Counted from the stretch's first letter, positions 1 to 8,113 are shown. The stretch is DNA of 38,511 nt from an uncultured Lentisphaeraceae bacterium (GCA_949282555.1 CASDPK010000022.1:1-38511), one strand, 5' to 3'. Notes: a model not told the origin generated them from the letters alone. Translations and numbers: made by a program.

Positions 1-61
1 GCTCGGATCTTTTCTTTAATAATATTTATCCATCTATACAATCAATCGGATACAAAAATGT

Positions 62-93
62 GGGATAATTTATCCCGAAATTTTCCGGGATAA
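62..93. repeat. Overlapping GGGATAA dyads upstream of greA
   Basis: GGGATAA at 62-68, its inverse TTATCCC at 70-76 and GGGATAA again at 87-93 form two overlapping dyads in an AT-rich stretch. The first pair is a 15-bp palindrome with a 1-nt centre, more like a protein-binding operator than an RNA hairpin. The second pair (70-77 with 86-93) could fold as an 8-bp stem. The dyads lie just upstream of the predicted greA promoter. The rest of 1-61 is AT-rich with no gene seen. An operator role is inference. Confidence 0.4.
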
Positions 94-111
94 GCCTGGC
101 GTAGGGGTGAG

Positions 112-140
112 TTGCGAGTAGGAGAGGGCTTTGGTATCGT
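112..140 (+). promoter_or_regulatory. Probable greA promoter
   Basis: TTGCGA at 112-117 is separated by 17 bp from TATCGT at 135-140, which is preceded by TGG (an extended -10). The same -35 and spacing occur in the rpsO promoter of this window. The predicted start would be near 147, giving a leader of about 84 nt. Confidence 0.45.
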
Positions 141-230
141 ATTCCGGAATGCCCACAGAAGTTTTTCGGAAGGGTTTGGACGCTTCCGAGAGGGTGGGAT
201 TAGAGTTTTCTCAAGCAGTAAGGACACACC

Positions 231-2384
231 ATGGACAAGGTCGCTTTTGGGATGCAGATTCAGGATTTGTTGGAAGCGGAACGGCCGGACGCCTCCGCGG
301 CCCTCAAACTGATCGGTGCGCAATTGGGCGAGGATGCGAAAGGGGCGGTGCGTGCGTTTGTGGCACTTACCGAGACCGTGGTGAAGGCCAAGGATCTGCG
401 CGGGGCGATCGCTTGCGTGGCGTTTTATGCCGCGCATGGCGAGGAGCTCAAGGGGATTGATTTGGCGCAGATGCGCGAAGTGGTCCGCCGCAGTGCGACG
501 ACGGCCGAGGAAAAGGTGTTCGTGGATTCCATCGGGTTGAACACGGCGATTGCCACGGCGATTGTCCGGCGTCTTTCTGTGTTGCTTGCGCTTCAGCCGG
601 GGGTGTACGTCAGCAGCACGTCGTGGGGATTCGGGCAGGTGCAGAGCATCGACTCTTTCTACGGCAAGGTGATTATCGACTTCGAGAGCAAGAAGGGTCA
701 CGCAATGAGCCTGACGGTGGCGGGGCAGAATCTCTCCGTGGCCGATGAGGGGCATTTGATGACCCGGTATTTGAAGAACCGGGAGGAGATTGTTGAGCTG
801 GCCAAGAAGCACCCCGCGGAATTGGTGCGCCTCACGCTCGAAAGTTACGGCCCCATGCCGGTGCAGCGTTTGGCGGATCGCTTGGCGTCCATCGGGTTGG
901 TTCCTCCGGCGGAGTGGAAGTCGTTTTGGGAGTCCGCGCGCCGCAGTCTGAAGGCGGACAAGGGGCATCCGGTGGAGATTCCCGCGAAGCGCAGCGATCC
1001 GATTCGTCTTTTGGAAGAAGAGGAAGATTTCGGCGAGAAGTGGCTCCGCCGTTTCGCCAAGGAGCGTGACATCAAGGCGATTTACGATGGCACGCTGGCG
1101 ATGCTGGCAGCGAAGAAGGGCGAGATGCCTGACAGCTATCGTGACACCATCGCCAACCGTCTGAACTTTGCGCTCAAGGGTGCCGATCGGACGGACTTTG
1201 CGCGTTATGCCCAGCTGGCGGTGTTGTTGCGCAAGTTGGAGCTTTCCTCGCCGTCCGAGCAGGAAACGCAGGCTGACACGCTGTTGGAAAAGGATGAGCA
1301 GGACAATCTGTTGCTTTCAATGCGCGGACTCGCGGCACGTGATGTCGCGGCGATGGTGTCCTTCATCCTTGCCGTGCGTCCGGATCAGAAGTCGGCCATC
1401 CTTGCCCGGCTTCCGCAGATGAACAGCGTTTCGCTTGGGGCGACGCTTGGGGCGTTGGCCGGCGATGCCGAGACCGGCGATGCCGTGCGTTCGCTGTTGG
1501 CGCGCCGGTCGAATCCTGTGCCGACGCTGGTGGTGTGGGCGTTGCGCAACCGCTCTGCCGCCACGGAGTGGAAGGTTCCTTCGCTCAACGAGTTGGTGAC
1601 GCAGGCCATCCACATCGTTGAACAGCGCCTCACCGGCGAAGAGCTCAAGATGCGCAATGCGCTTCAGGCGTTCTTCGACAGCGCCCGTTGGCTGGAGGAA
1701 ATCTGCAAGGAGCTTTCCGCGTTCGATCGTCAGGTGATGTTCGAGCGCATCCAGGCCTCGACGTCGTGGGATACGGCTTCCCAGCGCAACGTGCTGGTGC
1801 GCATGGTGCGTTTCGATCCGGAGCTCGCCAAGCTTCGCCGCGCGGTGAAGGCTCAGCAGGAGCGCCAGCATCTCACCTCTCAGCGCTCCTTGACGGCCTT
1901 CCGCTTGGCCTACGATCACCTCATCAACGTGGAGATCCCGGCGAATACGCGCGATATCGCAACGGCCCGGAGCTACGGCGACCTTCGCGAAAACGCGGAA
2001 TACCAGTTCGCCAAGGATCATCAGCGGGTGTTGCTCTCGAAGCAGGACGAGATGGATCGTACGCTTCGCCTCCTCAAGCCGACCGATTTCGCCAACGCGT
2101 CTTGCGATGTGGTCTCCATGGGCACGCGCGTGACGGTGGAATCCCGCGAAGGGGACACCACTTACACCATCCTCGGCGAGCTTGACCGCGACGAGGCGCT
2201 CAACATCATTTCCTGCCGCTCCCGTCTGGCCATTGCGTTGCTTGGGCAGAAGGTTGGCGCCACGGTCGAGCTTCCCGCCGAGCGGGGAGCCATCGCCGCG
2301 ACGATCAAGGCCATCGAGCCGTTGGACGATGCGGTGAAGGCCTGGTTGGCGCAGGTGCCCACGGCCTACGCCCCCAACGCCTAA
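231..2384 (+). CDS. greA: Giant GreA-family transcription elongation factor (717 aa)
   Basis: The C-terminal ~150 residues are a GreA/GreB transcript-cleavage factor. They contain the coiled-coil tip SYGDLRENAEY, with acidic residues D584 and E587 matching the catalytic pair of E. coli GreA (D41, E44), followed by an FKBP-like C-terminal domain. GreA rescues backtracked RNA polymerase by stimulating cleavage of the 3' RNA end. Ordinary GreA is about 160 aa; here about 560 residues of mostly helical, charged sequence precede it. This resembles the long GreA of Chlamydia (about 715 aa), so it is a known PVC-type architecture and not an assembly fusion. The ATG at 231 follows AAGGA with 6-nt spacing. 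nrnA starts 4 nt after the stop. The role of the N-terminal extension is unknown. Confidence 0.9.
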   Translation: MDKVAFGMQIQDLLEAERPDASAALKLIGAQLGEDAKGAVRAFVALTETVVKAKDLRGAIACVAFYAAHGEELKGIDLAQMREVVRRSATTAEEKVFVDSIGLNTAIATAIVRRLSVLLALQPGVYVSSTSWGFGQVQSIDSFYGKVIIDFESKKGHAMSLTVAGQNLSVADEGHLMTRYLKNREEIVELAKKHPAELVRLTLESYGPMPVQRLADRLASIGLVPPAEWKSFWESARRSLKADKGHPVEIPAKRSDPIRLLEEEEDFGEKWLRRFAKERDIKAIYDGTLAMLAAKKGEMPDSYRDTIANRLNFALKGADRTDFARYAQLAVLLRKLELSSPSEQETQADTLLEKDEQDNLLLSMRGLAARDVAAMVSFILAVRPDQKSAILARLPQMNSVSLGATLGALAGDAETGDAVRSLLARRSNPVPTLVVWALRNRSAATEWKVPSLNELVTQAIHIVEQRLTGEELKMRNALQAFFDSARWLEEICKELSAFDRQVMFERIQASTSWDTASQRNVLVRMVRFDPELAKLRRAVKAQQERQHLTSQRSLTAFRLAYDHLINVEIPANTRDIATARSYGDLRENAEYQFAKDHQRVLLSKQDEMDRTLRLLKPTDFANASCDVVSMGTRVTVESREGDTTYTILGELDRDEALNIISCRSRLAIALLGQKVGATVELPAERGAIAATIKAIEPLDDAVKAWLAQVPTAYAPNA

Positions 2385-2388
2385 GTTT

Positions 2389-3408
2389 ATGTCGCCCAAT
2401 CTTGTCACCCATCGGGCGCGCGGAAGCGCCAAACGCGTCTTCGAAGCCTTGTCGCGGTTCCGCCGCGTGCTGATCACCGCGCACATTCGCCCCGATGGCG
2501 ATGCCACCGGAAGTTGCGTGGCCATGGCCCGCTTGCTGAGGGCGCATGGTTGGGAGGCGACGGTGGCGCTTTCGCCGCTCTGCATGGGGCCGCCGCGTTT
2601 CTTGTTGGAGTATGCGGATTGCGTCGCCCCCACCAATGTCCGTGCGCGCGATTATGATTGCGCGCTGGTTTTGGATTGCGGGGGGCTGGATCGGATTCCC
2701 GAAGGGCCGTTGCGTGACGCCGTCGCCCGATTGCCCGTGCTCAATATCGATCATCACGTGACCTCCGGTCCCTTTGGGGAGGCGCGGTGGGTGGTGCCCG
2801 ATGCCAGCAGCACCGGGGAACTGGTCTACCGCTTCGCCAAAGGGCGAAAGTGGGCCTTTGACCGCGAGACCGCAGAGGCCCTGTGGGTGGCGATGGTCAC
2901 CGACACGGGCCGCTTTGCCTATTCTTGCACCCATCCCTCCACGTTGAAGGCCGCTTCCGAACTCTTGGCCTGTGGGATTGATTCCTCCGCCATCAATGAT
3001 CGCCTCTACCTCTATGCCAGCGAGGGGGCGATGTTGCTGAAGCGCAAGGCGTACGATTCGCTGACCACGTGGTTCCGCGGACGTGTCGCCCTGATCAGCC
3101 TGACGGCGCGGGATTTCCGGCGTGCCGGGGTGGCCAAGAGCGAGATTGAGGATGTCATTGATATCCCTCGCTCCATCCCCTCCGCGCAGATCTCCCTCTT
3201 CTTCTACGAGACGAAGGAAAAACCCGGAATCACTCGCCTCAGTGTGCGCACCCGTGGGGAGGGATTGCCCTTCTCCGCAGCCTCGATTGCGACGCATTTC
3301 GGCGGCGGCGGACATCTTCGTGCCGCAGGTTGCGATCTCAAGGCCCATCCCAAGGCCGCGATTGAGACCGTGAAAGCCTACCTCGCCGGATTCTTTGCCG
3401 AGTCCTAA
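2389..3408 (+). CDS. nrnA: DHH-family phosphoesterase, NrnA-like nanoRNase/pAp phosphatase
   Basis: This 339-aa protein has the full DHH/DHHA1 signature: HIRPDGD (H32, D36, D38), D96 in DCGG, the DHH triplet at 121-123 after NI, D172 in TDTGRF, and a C-terminal GGGGH motif (305-309) of DHHA1. These residues bind two Mn ions. NrnA-type enzymes degrade 2-5 nt RNA fragments and dephosphorylate 3'-phosphoadenosine 5'-phosphate. The gene starts 4 nt after greA, so the two are probably co-transcribed. A link between GreA-cleaved short RNAs and nanoRNA turnover is suggestive but inferred. Other DHH subfamilies (for example c-di-AMP phosphodiesterase) are less likely because no PAS or GGDEF-like domains precede the DHH part. 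Confidence 0.88.
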   Translation: MSPNLVTHRARGSAKRVFEALSRFRRVLITAHIRPDGDATGSCVAMARLLRAHGWEATVALSPLCMGPPRFLLEYADCVAPTNVRARDYDCALVLDCGGLDRIPEGPLRDAVARLPVLNIDHHVTSGPFGEARWVVPDASSTGELVYRFAKGRKWAFDRETAEALWVAMVTDTGRFAYSCTHPSTLKAASELLACGIDSSAINDRLYLYASEGAMLLKRKAYDSLTTWFRGRVALISLTARDFRRAGVAKSEIEDVIDIPRSIPSAQISLFFYETKEKPGITRLSVRTRGEGLPFSAASIATHFGGGGHLRAAGCDLKAHPKAAIETVKAYLAGFFAES

Positions 3409-3455
3409 GCGTTCTTGCCGCCTCTCCTTGTTTGACGCACCGAGGCCCCGATGAT

Positions 3456-3527
3456 GGGATGCTCTGTGCCTTAGGGTGAGATGCGGTATATCTCCGCCCG
3501 GGATGCGGAGCGTCGCGACAAAGACGC
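3456..3527. repeat. 22-bp periodic palindromic repeat array, locus 1
   Basis: Clear units are at 3478-3494 (GAGATGC-GGT-ATATCTC) and 3500-3516 (GGGATGC-GGA-GCGTCGC), starting 22 bp apart. A degenerate unit begins at 3456 (GGGATGC-TCT-GTGCCTT), again 22 bp upstream, and a GACGC half-unit occurs at 3523-3527. Each clear unit is near-palindromic, with 7-nt arms around a 3-nt centre. The array lies between nrnA and the HAD gene, ending just upstream of the HAD promoter. No T-tract follows, so these are not ordinary terminators. Related units occur near 19657 and 30231. Confidence 0.6.
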
Positions 3528-3540
3528 ACGGGTGGGCTTC

Positions 3541-3549
3541 TGGTACAAT
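3541..3549 (+). promoter_or_regulatory. Extended -10 promoter of HAD phosphatase gene
   Basis: TGG followed by TACAAT forms an extended -10 with no recognisable -35. The predicted start is near 3556, leaving a leader of about 14 nt that holds just GGAG (3560-3563) before the second ATG at 3570. Confidence 0.5.
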
Positions 3550-3569
3550 ACGCGCCCACGGAGATGACT

Positions 3570-4379
3570 ATGCTTCCCCTTGATATTCGCCTCATTGTCA
3601 CTGATATGGACGGCACCTTGCTTGATGGTGAGCGCCGTCTTCCCCGCCATTTCCCGGCCATCGCCAATGGGTTGGCGGAGCGTGGGATTGATTGGGCGAT
3701 TGCCAGCGGGCGGCAGTTCGCCAACCTTCGGGCACCGTTTGACGCTTTGGGAATGCACCCCGACATCATCGCGGAAAACGGAGCATTGGCCGTGGCGGGA
3801 GGGGAGCCGACGCCGTTTTTCCGGGATCTCACGCCGATGGCCTTTTTCGCCGATGTGATCGGTGCGGCGCTTGCCATTCCCGGTGCCACGCCTGTGCTCT
3901 GTGGGGCGGAATGTGCATGGGTTCATGTCGCGCATCCGGAGAACTTTGAGGAGGTCGGGTACTACTTCTCCGCAACGGCGCATTGGCAGACGCTCGATGA
4001 GGTCCTTGGGCTGGAAGTGTGCAAGGTGGCCGTTTATCATCCCGATGCCGCCGCCTGTCTTTGGCCTCACCTCTCGCCCTTTGCCAGCGACGATCTGCGC
4101 GTGATCCTTTCCAGTCCGCATTGGATCGATGTGCAACCGGCGCGGATCAACAAGGGGCGGGCCCTTTCCGCGCTTCTCGCGCGCCGTGGTCTGCGTCCCG
4201 AACAGGCCATGGTGTTTGGGGATTATCTCAATGATGCCGAGATGATGACCCTCGGAACCCATGCCGTGGCCATGGGCAATGCCCACCCCGATCTCAAAGC
4301 CCTCTGCGCCCACATCACCCGTCCGAATACGGAAGACGGCGTGATGTGGTATCTGCGGAAGATGGGGCTGTTGCGCTGA
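3570..4379 (+). CDS. HAD superfamily hydrolase, Cof-type (IIB) sugar-phosphate/FMN phosphatase-like
   Basis: This 269-aa protein has the HAD motifs: DMDGT with nucleophile D12 and acid/base D14, ASGR (motif II), K195 in RINKG (motif III), and GDYLNDAEMM with D218 and D222 for Mg binding (motif IV). The large insert between motifs II and III is the C2 cap of the Cof/IIB branch, whose members dephosphorylate sugar phosphates, pyridoxal phosphate or FMN. The substrate cannot be read from sequence. Two in-frame ATGs exist. The one at 3570 is chosen because GGAG at 3560-3563 is 6 nt upstream of it but abuts the ATG at 3564. The gene converges on the methyltransferase gene with a 16-nt gap and no visible terminator. 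Confidence 0.85.
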   Translation: MLPLDIRLIVTDMDGTLLDGERRLPRHFPAIANGLAERGIDWAIASGRQFANLRAPFDALGMHPDIIAENGALAVAGGEPTPFFRDLTPMAFFADVIGAALAIPGATPVLCGAECAWVHVAHPENFEEVGYYFSATAHWQTLDEVLGLEVCKVAVYHPDAAACLWPHLSPFASDDLRVILSSPHWIDVQPARINKGRALSALLARRGLRPEQAMVFGDYLNDAEMMTLGTHAVAMGNAHPDLKALCAHITRPNTEDGVMWYLRKMGLLR

Positions 4380-4395
4380 GCCGTCGGTTTTGGCG

Positions 4396-5391
4396 TTAGG
4401 GCTTTTGGGCCTTCGCCAAGAAATGCGGCATGGGGGGCGGCACGGGGGAGCAGGAGAAGGCTTCCAATCCGGCGGCCTCCATCCATCTTTTGAGCTCAGC
4501 GTCGGAAAAGACCCATCCGTGATCGGTCGTGAGGGCCATGTTCACGGCGAAAAGGGCGGAGAAGGGCGGCGTCGTGTGATCGGGCCCCGTCATCATATCC
4601 AAGACGTAGACGCAACCGCCGGGACGAAGGGCCGCCGTGGCGCGACGCAGAATGTCCACAATGGCTTCGGGGCTTTCCTGATGGAGACAGCCGAAGAGCG
4701 TCACGGCATCGTAGGCCGCCTCCGGCCAAACATCGGTGTGATAATCCCCCGCATGGCAGTGGATACGGTCGGCACATGGGGCCGTGATGTCGCGGGCGAC
4801 GGCGGAAATGGCCGGAAGGTCATAGGTGTCGCACGTGAGCGTTGGGTCACTTTGGGCCATCAGTAGGGCGTAGGTGCCCGGGCCGCCGGCAAGATCCAGC
4901 ACACGTGCGCCCCGAGGAAGTCCCAGCAACGGCACAATGGCTCGGCCGATGCCCAGTGCGCGCCCGTGCATGGACAGTGCGAAACGCCGCGTCCGCGCCG
5001 GGTCATCGCCCAAATGCAATTTGGGAGGCTCAACGGGCCGTCCCGTGCGGGCCAATTCCGCGAGGCGTCCCCACGCGGGGTAGACATCGCGATTGTAGGC
5101 GATTGCCTGCGTGAGATCCTGCGGGGCGCCGCGCACGAGCGTTACGGCGGCTGCCGGGGTGAGGGTGTAGCCGCCATCCTTTTTGTTCAAGAGCCCCACG
5201 GCGACCGCGGCATCCAAAAGGAGCCGAAGCCCCCGAACCTCGCATCCCAACGTCTGCGCCAAGGCCTCAACGTCGGCTCCCGGGGTCTTTTGGAGCGCTG
5301 TGAACACATCCAGCTCCAGCGCGGCAAAAAGGACGGAGGAACCATAAAAGGCGCTGGCGAGTTCGACGATTTGGGGGATTTGCAGGGGCAT
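4396..5391 (-). CDS. SAM-dependent O-methyltransferase (acetylserotonin/hydroxyneurosporene OMT type)
   Basis: This 331-aa protein has an N-terminal winged-helix dimerisation region (about residues 5-90) and a Rossmann methyltransferase domain with SAM-binding motif I DLAGGPGTY (167-175). A CLHQE segment follows, in the position where this family often carries a catalytic His. The family methylates hydroxyls of small molecules such as polyketides, carotenoids or quinone-like compounds. No biosynthetic genes flank it, so the substrate is unknown. The reading frame stays open further upstream, but the ATG at 5391 has GGAG 8 nt before it and begins the family-like sequence. It follows the pyrophosphorylase gene by 110 nt of structured DNA. 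Confidence 0.8.
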   Translation of the reverse strand: MPLQIPQIVELASAFYGSSVLFAALELDVFTALQKTPGADVEALAQTLGCEVRGLRLLLDAAVAVGLLNKKDGGYTLTPAAAVTLVRGAPQDLTQAIAYNRDVYPAWGRLAELARTGRPVEPPKLHLGDDPARTRRFALSMHGRALGIGRAIVPLLGLPRGARVLDLAGGPGTYALLMAQSDPTLTCDTYDLPAISAVARDITAPCADRIHCHAGDYHTDVWPEAAYDAVTLFGCLHQESPEAIVDILRRATAALRPGGCVYVLDMMTGPDHTTPPFSALFAVNMALTTDHGWVFSDAELKRWMEAAGLEAFSCSPVPPPMPHFLAKAQKP

Positions 5392-5410
5392 GGCGGATCT
5401 CCAACAAAGC

Positions 5411-5436
5411 GACGGGGCCCACCAAGGGACCCCGTC
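5411..5436 (-). terminator. Stem-loop between pyrophosphorylase and methyltransferase genes
   Basis: GACGGGG-CCC (5411-5420) pairs with GGG-A-CCCCGTC (5426-5436) around a 5-nt loop, with a single bulge. On the minus strand it is followed by GCTTTGTTGG, a weak T-rich tail that runs straight into the methyltransferase ribosome-binding site. A second possible pairing, CCCCGG (5447-5452) with CCGGGG (5487-5492), lies upstream. Partial termination or attenuation between the two genes is inference. Confidence 0.4.
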
Positions 5437-5501
5437 TACGGTGAAGCCCCGGCTTTCCTCTTTGCCCCCATGAGGGACGAGGCTTTCCGGGGTCGGAGCG
5501 A

Positions 5502-6842
5502 TTAACCGATCAACAAGCCTTTGGCTTTGAGCTGGGCGGCATCCAGTGCGTAGGCAGGATCGATTTCCACGGGGAGCCCCTCGGGAACCGTGACGCCGGC
5601 CTGCGCCAACCAACCACGCCATTTGGCCTGGAGGTCACGCCGCGTGGTGGCGGGGGAGTCGTTCCCTTCGGCATTCTTGACGGGGGAGAACTCTTGCGTG
5701 CGGTCAAACGCCAGCGTCAGCAACGTCTTGGCATTGGGGATGACGTCGAAGATGAATTTCTCGAACTTGTAGCCGTTGGGCTTTTCGGGCTTGATGACCT
5801 TGCCCTCGGCGTCGACATAGGCAATCTTCTTGTGGGCAAGGTGCAACGGCATATGGCGTTCAGCCTCGGCCTTGAGGAAGGCGTAGGAGAACATGTGGAT
5901 GGCGGGGGAGCCGTAGGCAAGCCACAGGGAGCCATCGGGATTCGTGCGCTCCATCTGCTCATCGGAGAGCTCGGAGTATTCCACCATCGCGTACTGTCCG
6001 TCGCGGATGACGACAACGCCCATGCTCTCGTGGCCGTCGCGCTTCTTGCACACCTTCAAGGTCATGTCAGACCCTTTTGCGGCGTGAAGTCCCACGAAGG
6101 AAGGATCCGCGATGGCAATCATCGGGTTGTCCACCTGGAAGTAGAAGACTTGCTCAATGCCGCGCCGTGCCATGTCGTCCAAGGCGCCGGAACGGTCAAG
6201 GGCCGTGAGCGTGCCGCCGTGTCCGTCGGGGCTCATGAAGATGTGGTCGGGACGATCGAGGATGATCTTTCCCTGAGGATCGAGCGCGGGCCACATGCCC
6301 TGCACGAAGAAGAAGACATCTTCGCGCGGCAACCCAAAATAGCCGTTCTCCTCGAAATGGGCGCGGGTGGCGGCGTCGTTCGTGTCGGACGTCATCACGT
6401 AGAAGGGCACATGGGTGCCGTAGGTGAGGTCAAGCCCGAGGATCTTGCGCGCGTGGAACCAGAACAGCGAACGATCGGTCACCGGGCCGATGGGATAGGC
6501 CCCCTTCGGGCCATCGTAACCCAAGCGGGAACCTTGGCCGCCCGCGACGACCAGCACGGCAACTTTCCCATTGCGCAGGAGCTCCTCGCCTTTTGCGACG
6601 TAGGCCGCGAGGGCATCCCCCTCCGGCTCTTCCACCGGGGCAGGCTCAAAGGAACTCGACGCCGCGGCGGGACGTCCGGCCTCCTGCAACATCGTCTGCA
6701 TCCGTTCAATGGCGGCGAAATCCAAGGTTGCGATCTGGGCCAGCAACGCCTCTTGACGGGCGGCATCCAGCGTGTCCCAAAACGCCAGGACGTGTCCTTG
6801 TCCGTGGGTTTCGAGAAGGGTTTTGGCTTCGGTGAACGTCAT
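5502..6842 (-). CDS. UDPGP-family UDP-sugar pyrophosphorylase (UAP1-like)
   Basis: This 446-aa protein belongs to the eukaryote-type UTP:sugar-1-phosphate uridylyltransferase family. It has the nucleotide-binding loop GGQGSRLG (101-108) followed by GPKG, then VMTSDTND, a MSPDGHGG segment and a VDNP motif. These features match UDP-GlcNAc/UDP-GalNAc pyrophosphorylases (AGX/UAP) better than bacterial GalU or GlmU. The product would be UDP-GlcNAc or a related UDP-sugar for envelope synthesis. Two ATGs lie 6 nt apart. The downstream one (6842) has AGAGGAG at 7-nt spacing, whereas the upstream one (6848) has it at 1 nt, so 6842 is chosen. It follows prfB by 36 nt and is likely in the same transcript. 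Exact sugar specificity is uncertain. Confidence 0.85.
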   Translation of the reverse strand: MTFTEAKTLLETHGQGHVLAFWDTLDAARQEALLAQIATLDFAAIERMQTMLQEAGRPAAASSSFEPAPVEEPEGDALAAYVAKGEELLRNGKVAVLVVAGGQGSRLGYDGPKGAYPIGPVTDRSLFWFHARKILGLDLTYGTHVPFYVMTSDTNDAATRAHFEENGYFGLPREDVFFFVQGMWPALDPQGKIILDRPDHIFMSPDGHGGTLTALDRSGALDDMARRGIEQVFYFQVDNPMIAIADPSFVGLHAAKGSDMTLKVCKKRDGHESMGVVVIRDGQYAMVEYSELSDEQMERTNPDGSLWLAYGSPAIHMFSYAFLKAEAERHMPLHLAHKKIAYVDAEGKVIKPEKPNGYKFEKFIFDVIPNAKTLLTLAFDRTQEFSPVKNAEGNDSPATTRRDLQAKWRGWLAQAGVTVPEGLPVEIDPAYALDAAQLKAKGLLIG

Positions 6843-6878
6843 TTGCATTCTCCTCTGTTGAATCGTCGGAAAGGGATG

Positions 6879-8009
6879 TTACTGTTGGCCTTCTTGGGCG
6901 CGTTGCTTGAGGTAGGCTTCGACAAAGTCCTGAACGTACTTGCCGTCCATCATGCCTTGAACGTTGGCGGTCTCGTGGTTGGTTCGGTGGTCCTTCACCA
7001 TCGTATAGGGCTGGAAGACGTAGGAGCGGATTTGGCTGCCCCAAGCGATTTCGCCCTTGTCGCCGTAGAAACGCTCCATCTCCTTGCGCTTCTTGTCCAT
7101 TTCGTACTCATAAAGCTTTGCCTTGAGCACCTGCATGGCGCGCGCGCGGTTCTGATGCTGGGAGCGCTCCACTTGGCAGGCCACCACAATGCCCGTGGGC
7201 AAGTGCGTCAAACGGACGGCGGAGTCGGTCTTGTTCACCTTCTGGCCGCCGGCGCCGCCGGCGCGGTAGGTGTCCACGCGCAAATCCTCTTCCTTCACCT
7301 CCACGTCGATGTCATCGGGGATATCGGCCACCACGTCGAGGGAAACGAACGACGTGTGGCGGCGCTTGGCCGCATCGAACGGGGAGATGCGCACCAAACG
7401 GTGGACGCCGCGCTCGGCCTTTAGGTAGCCATAGGCATAAGGCCCTTTGACTTCAAACATCACGCTCTTGATGCCGGCTTCGTCGCCGGGCTGGAGGTCG
7501 AGCACCTCCACTTCAAATCCCGCATCCTCTGCGTACATCTGGTACATTCGGAAGAGCATCTGGGCCCAATCGCACGCCTCTGTTCCGCCGGCTCCCGAGT
7601 GGAGCGTGAGAATGGCTGAGCAAGCATCCAGCTTCCCGCAGAGCAACGATTGCAACCGCAACTTGTCTTGGAGTTTCTCAGCCTTTGCAAGACTTTCCAC
7701 GGCTTCGGTGGCCATCATGTCCTGCTCTTCACCCGGCTCCTCAGCGTCCGCCATCTCCAACGCCATTTCGGCTTCGTCGATCGCTTCCGAAAGTTCATTG
7801 AAGGGATTGATGAAGGCCTTTTCCGCGTTCGCTTCCGCAATGACGCCGCGTGCCGCCTCCGGATTGTCCCAAAAGCCCGGCTCCGCTTGGCGGGCCTCTG
7901 CCTCTGCCAAGTGCGCGCAACGCCCTTCAATCTTTAGGTATTCCCGCATTTCCCCAAGGCCTTCTTTCAGCCTGGCGATCCGCGACACGATGTCATCCCG
8001 GTCAAACAT
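6879..8009 (-). CDS. prfB: Peptide chain release factor 2
   Basis: RF2 reads UGA and UAA stop codons and triggers peptidyl-tRNA hydrolysis. This 376-aa protein has the stop-recognition tripeptide SPF at 209-211 and the catalytic GGQ at 254-256, in context [11 protein letters not shown]. The ATG at 8009 has GGAG 8 nt upstream, and the open frame extending further upstream is not family-like. The gene is a single uninterrupted frame. The position of the classical +1 programmed frameshift (after residue L25 in E. coli) aligns with L25-K26 here, where the codons are CTA AAG ATT GAA with no in-frame UGA. Autoregulatory frameshifting is therefore absent. Confidence 0.97.
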   Translation of the reverse strand: MFDRDDIVSRIARLKEGLGEMREYLKIEGRCAHLAEAEARQAEPGFWDNPEAARGVIAEANAEKAFINPFNELSEAIDEAEMALEMADAEEPGEEQDMMATEAVESLAKAEKLQDKLRLQSLLCGKLDACSAILTLHSGAGGTEACDWAQMLFRMYQMYAEDAGFEVEVLDLQPGDEAGIKSVMFEVKGPYAYGYLKAERGVHRLVRISPFDAAKRRHTSFVSLDVVADIPDDIDVEVKEEDLRVDTYRAGGAGGQKVNKTDSAVRLTHLPTGIVVACQVERSQHQNRARAMQVLKAKLYEYEMDKKRKEMERFYGDKGEIAWGSQIRSYVFQPYTMVKDHRTNHETANVQGMMDGKYVQDFVEAYLKQRAQEGQQ

Positions 8010-8041
8010 TCGTATGGCTCCAAAAACGTGTTTCGGCTCAT

Positions 8042-8050
8042 AGGATATCA
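8042..8050 (-). promoter_or_regulatory. Candidate extended -10 promoter of prfB
   Basis: On the minus strand TGA-TATCCT immediately follows the T-tract of the hairpin at 8055-8075. No -35 is seen. The predicted start, near 8035, would give a leader of about 26 nt carrying GGAG. Confidence 0.35.
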
Positions 8051-8075
8051 AAAACCCCCCAGCTCCGCTGGGGGG
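8050..8075 (-). terminator. Intrinsic terminator just upstream of prfB
   Basis: A 9-bp stem (8055-8063 CCCCCCAGC with 8067-8075) around a 3-nt loop is followed on the minus strand by TTTTTGA. It is the second of two terminator-like hairpins after the sialidase-like gene and overlaps the likely prfB promoter. Confidence 0.65.
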
Positions 8076-8113
8076 GAGGTGCCGCAGGAGGATGGAATGC
8101 CGAAGCGGCATCC

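Noticed and set aside
42..968. Long open frame on the minus strand opposite greA
   Set aside because: GC-rich antisense frame with Arg/His-rich non-family sequence, lying opposite a gene with clear domains. Similar frames opposite many genes (for example 1317-2636, 5694-7424, 25295-26701, 31059-32765, 36682-38094) were rejected for the same reason.
4396..5391. Secondary-metabolite gene cluster
   Set aside because: The O-methyltransferase type occurs in such clusters, but no synthase, oxidase or transporter flanks it.
5392..5622. N-terminal extension of the O-methyltransferase
   Set aside because: It would overlap the pyrophosphorylase stop and a hairpin, and the added residues are not family-like; the ATG at 5391 has a good Shine-Dalgarno.
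8094..8113. Hairpin GAATGCC...GGCATCC as another 22-bp repeat unit
   Set aside because: It resembles the arms superficially, but the arm order, loop length and phase do not match, and it lies within the terminator region.
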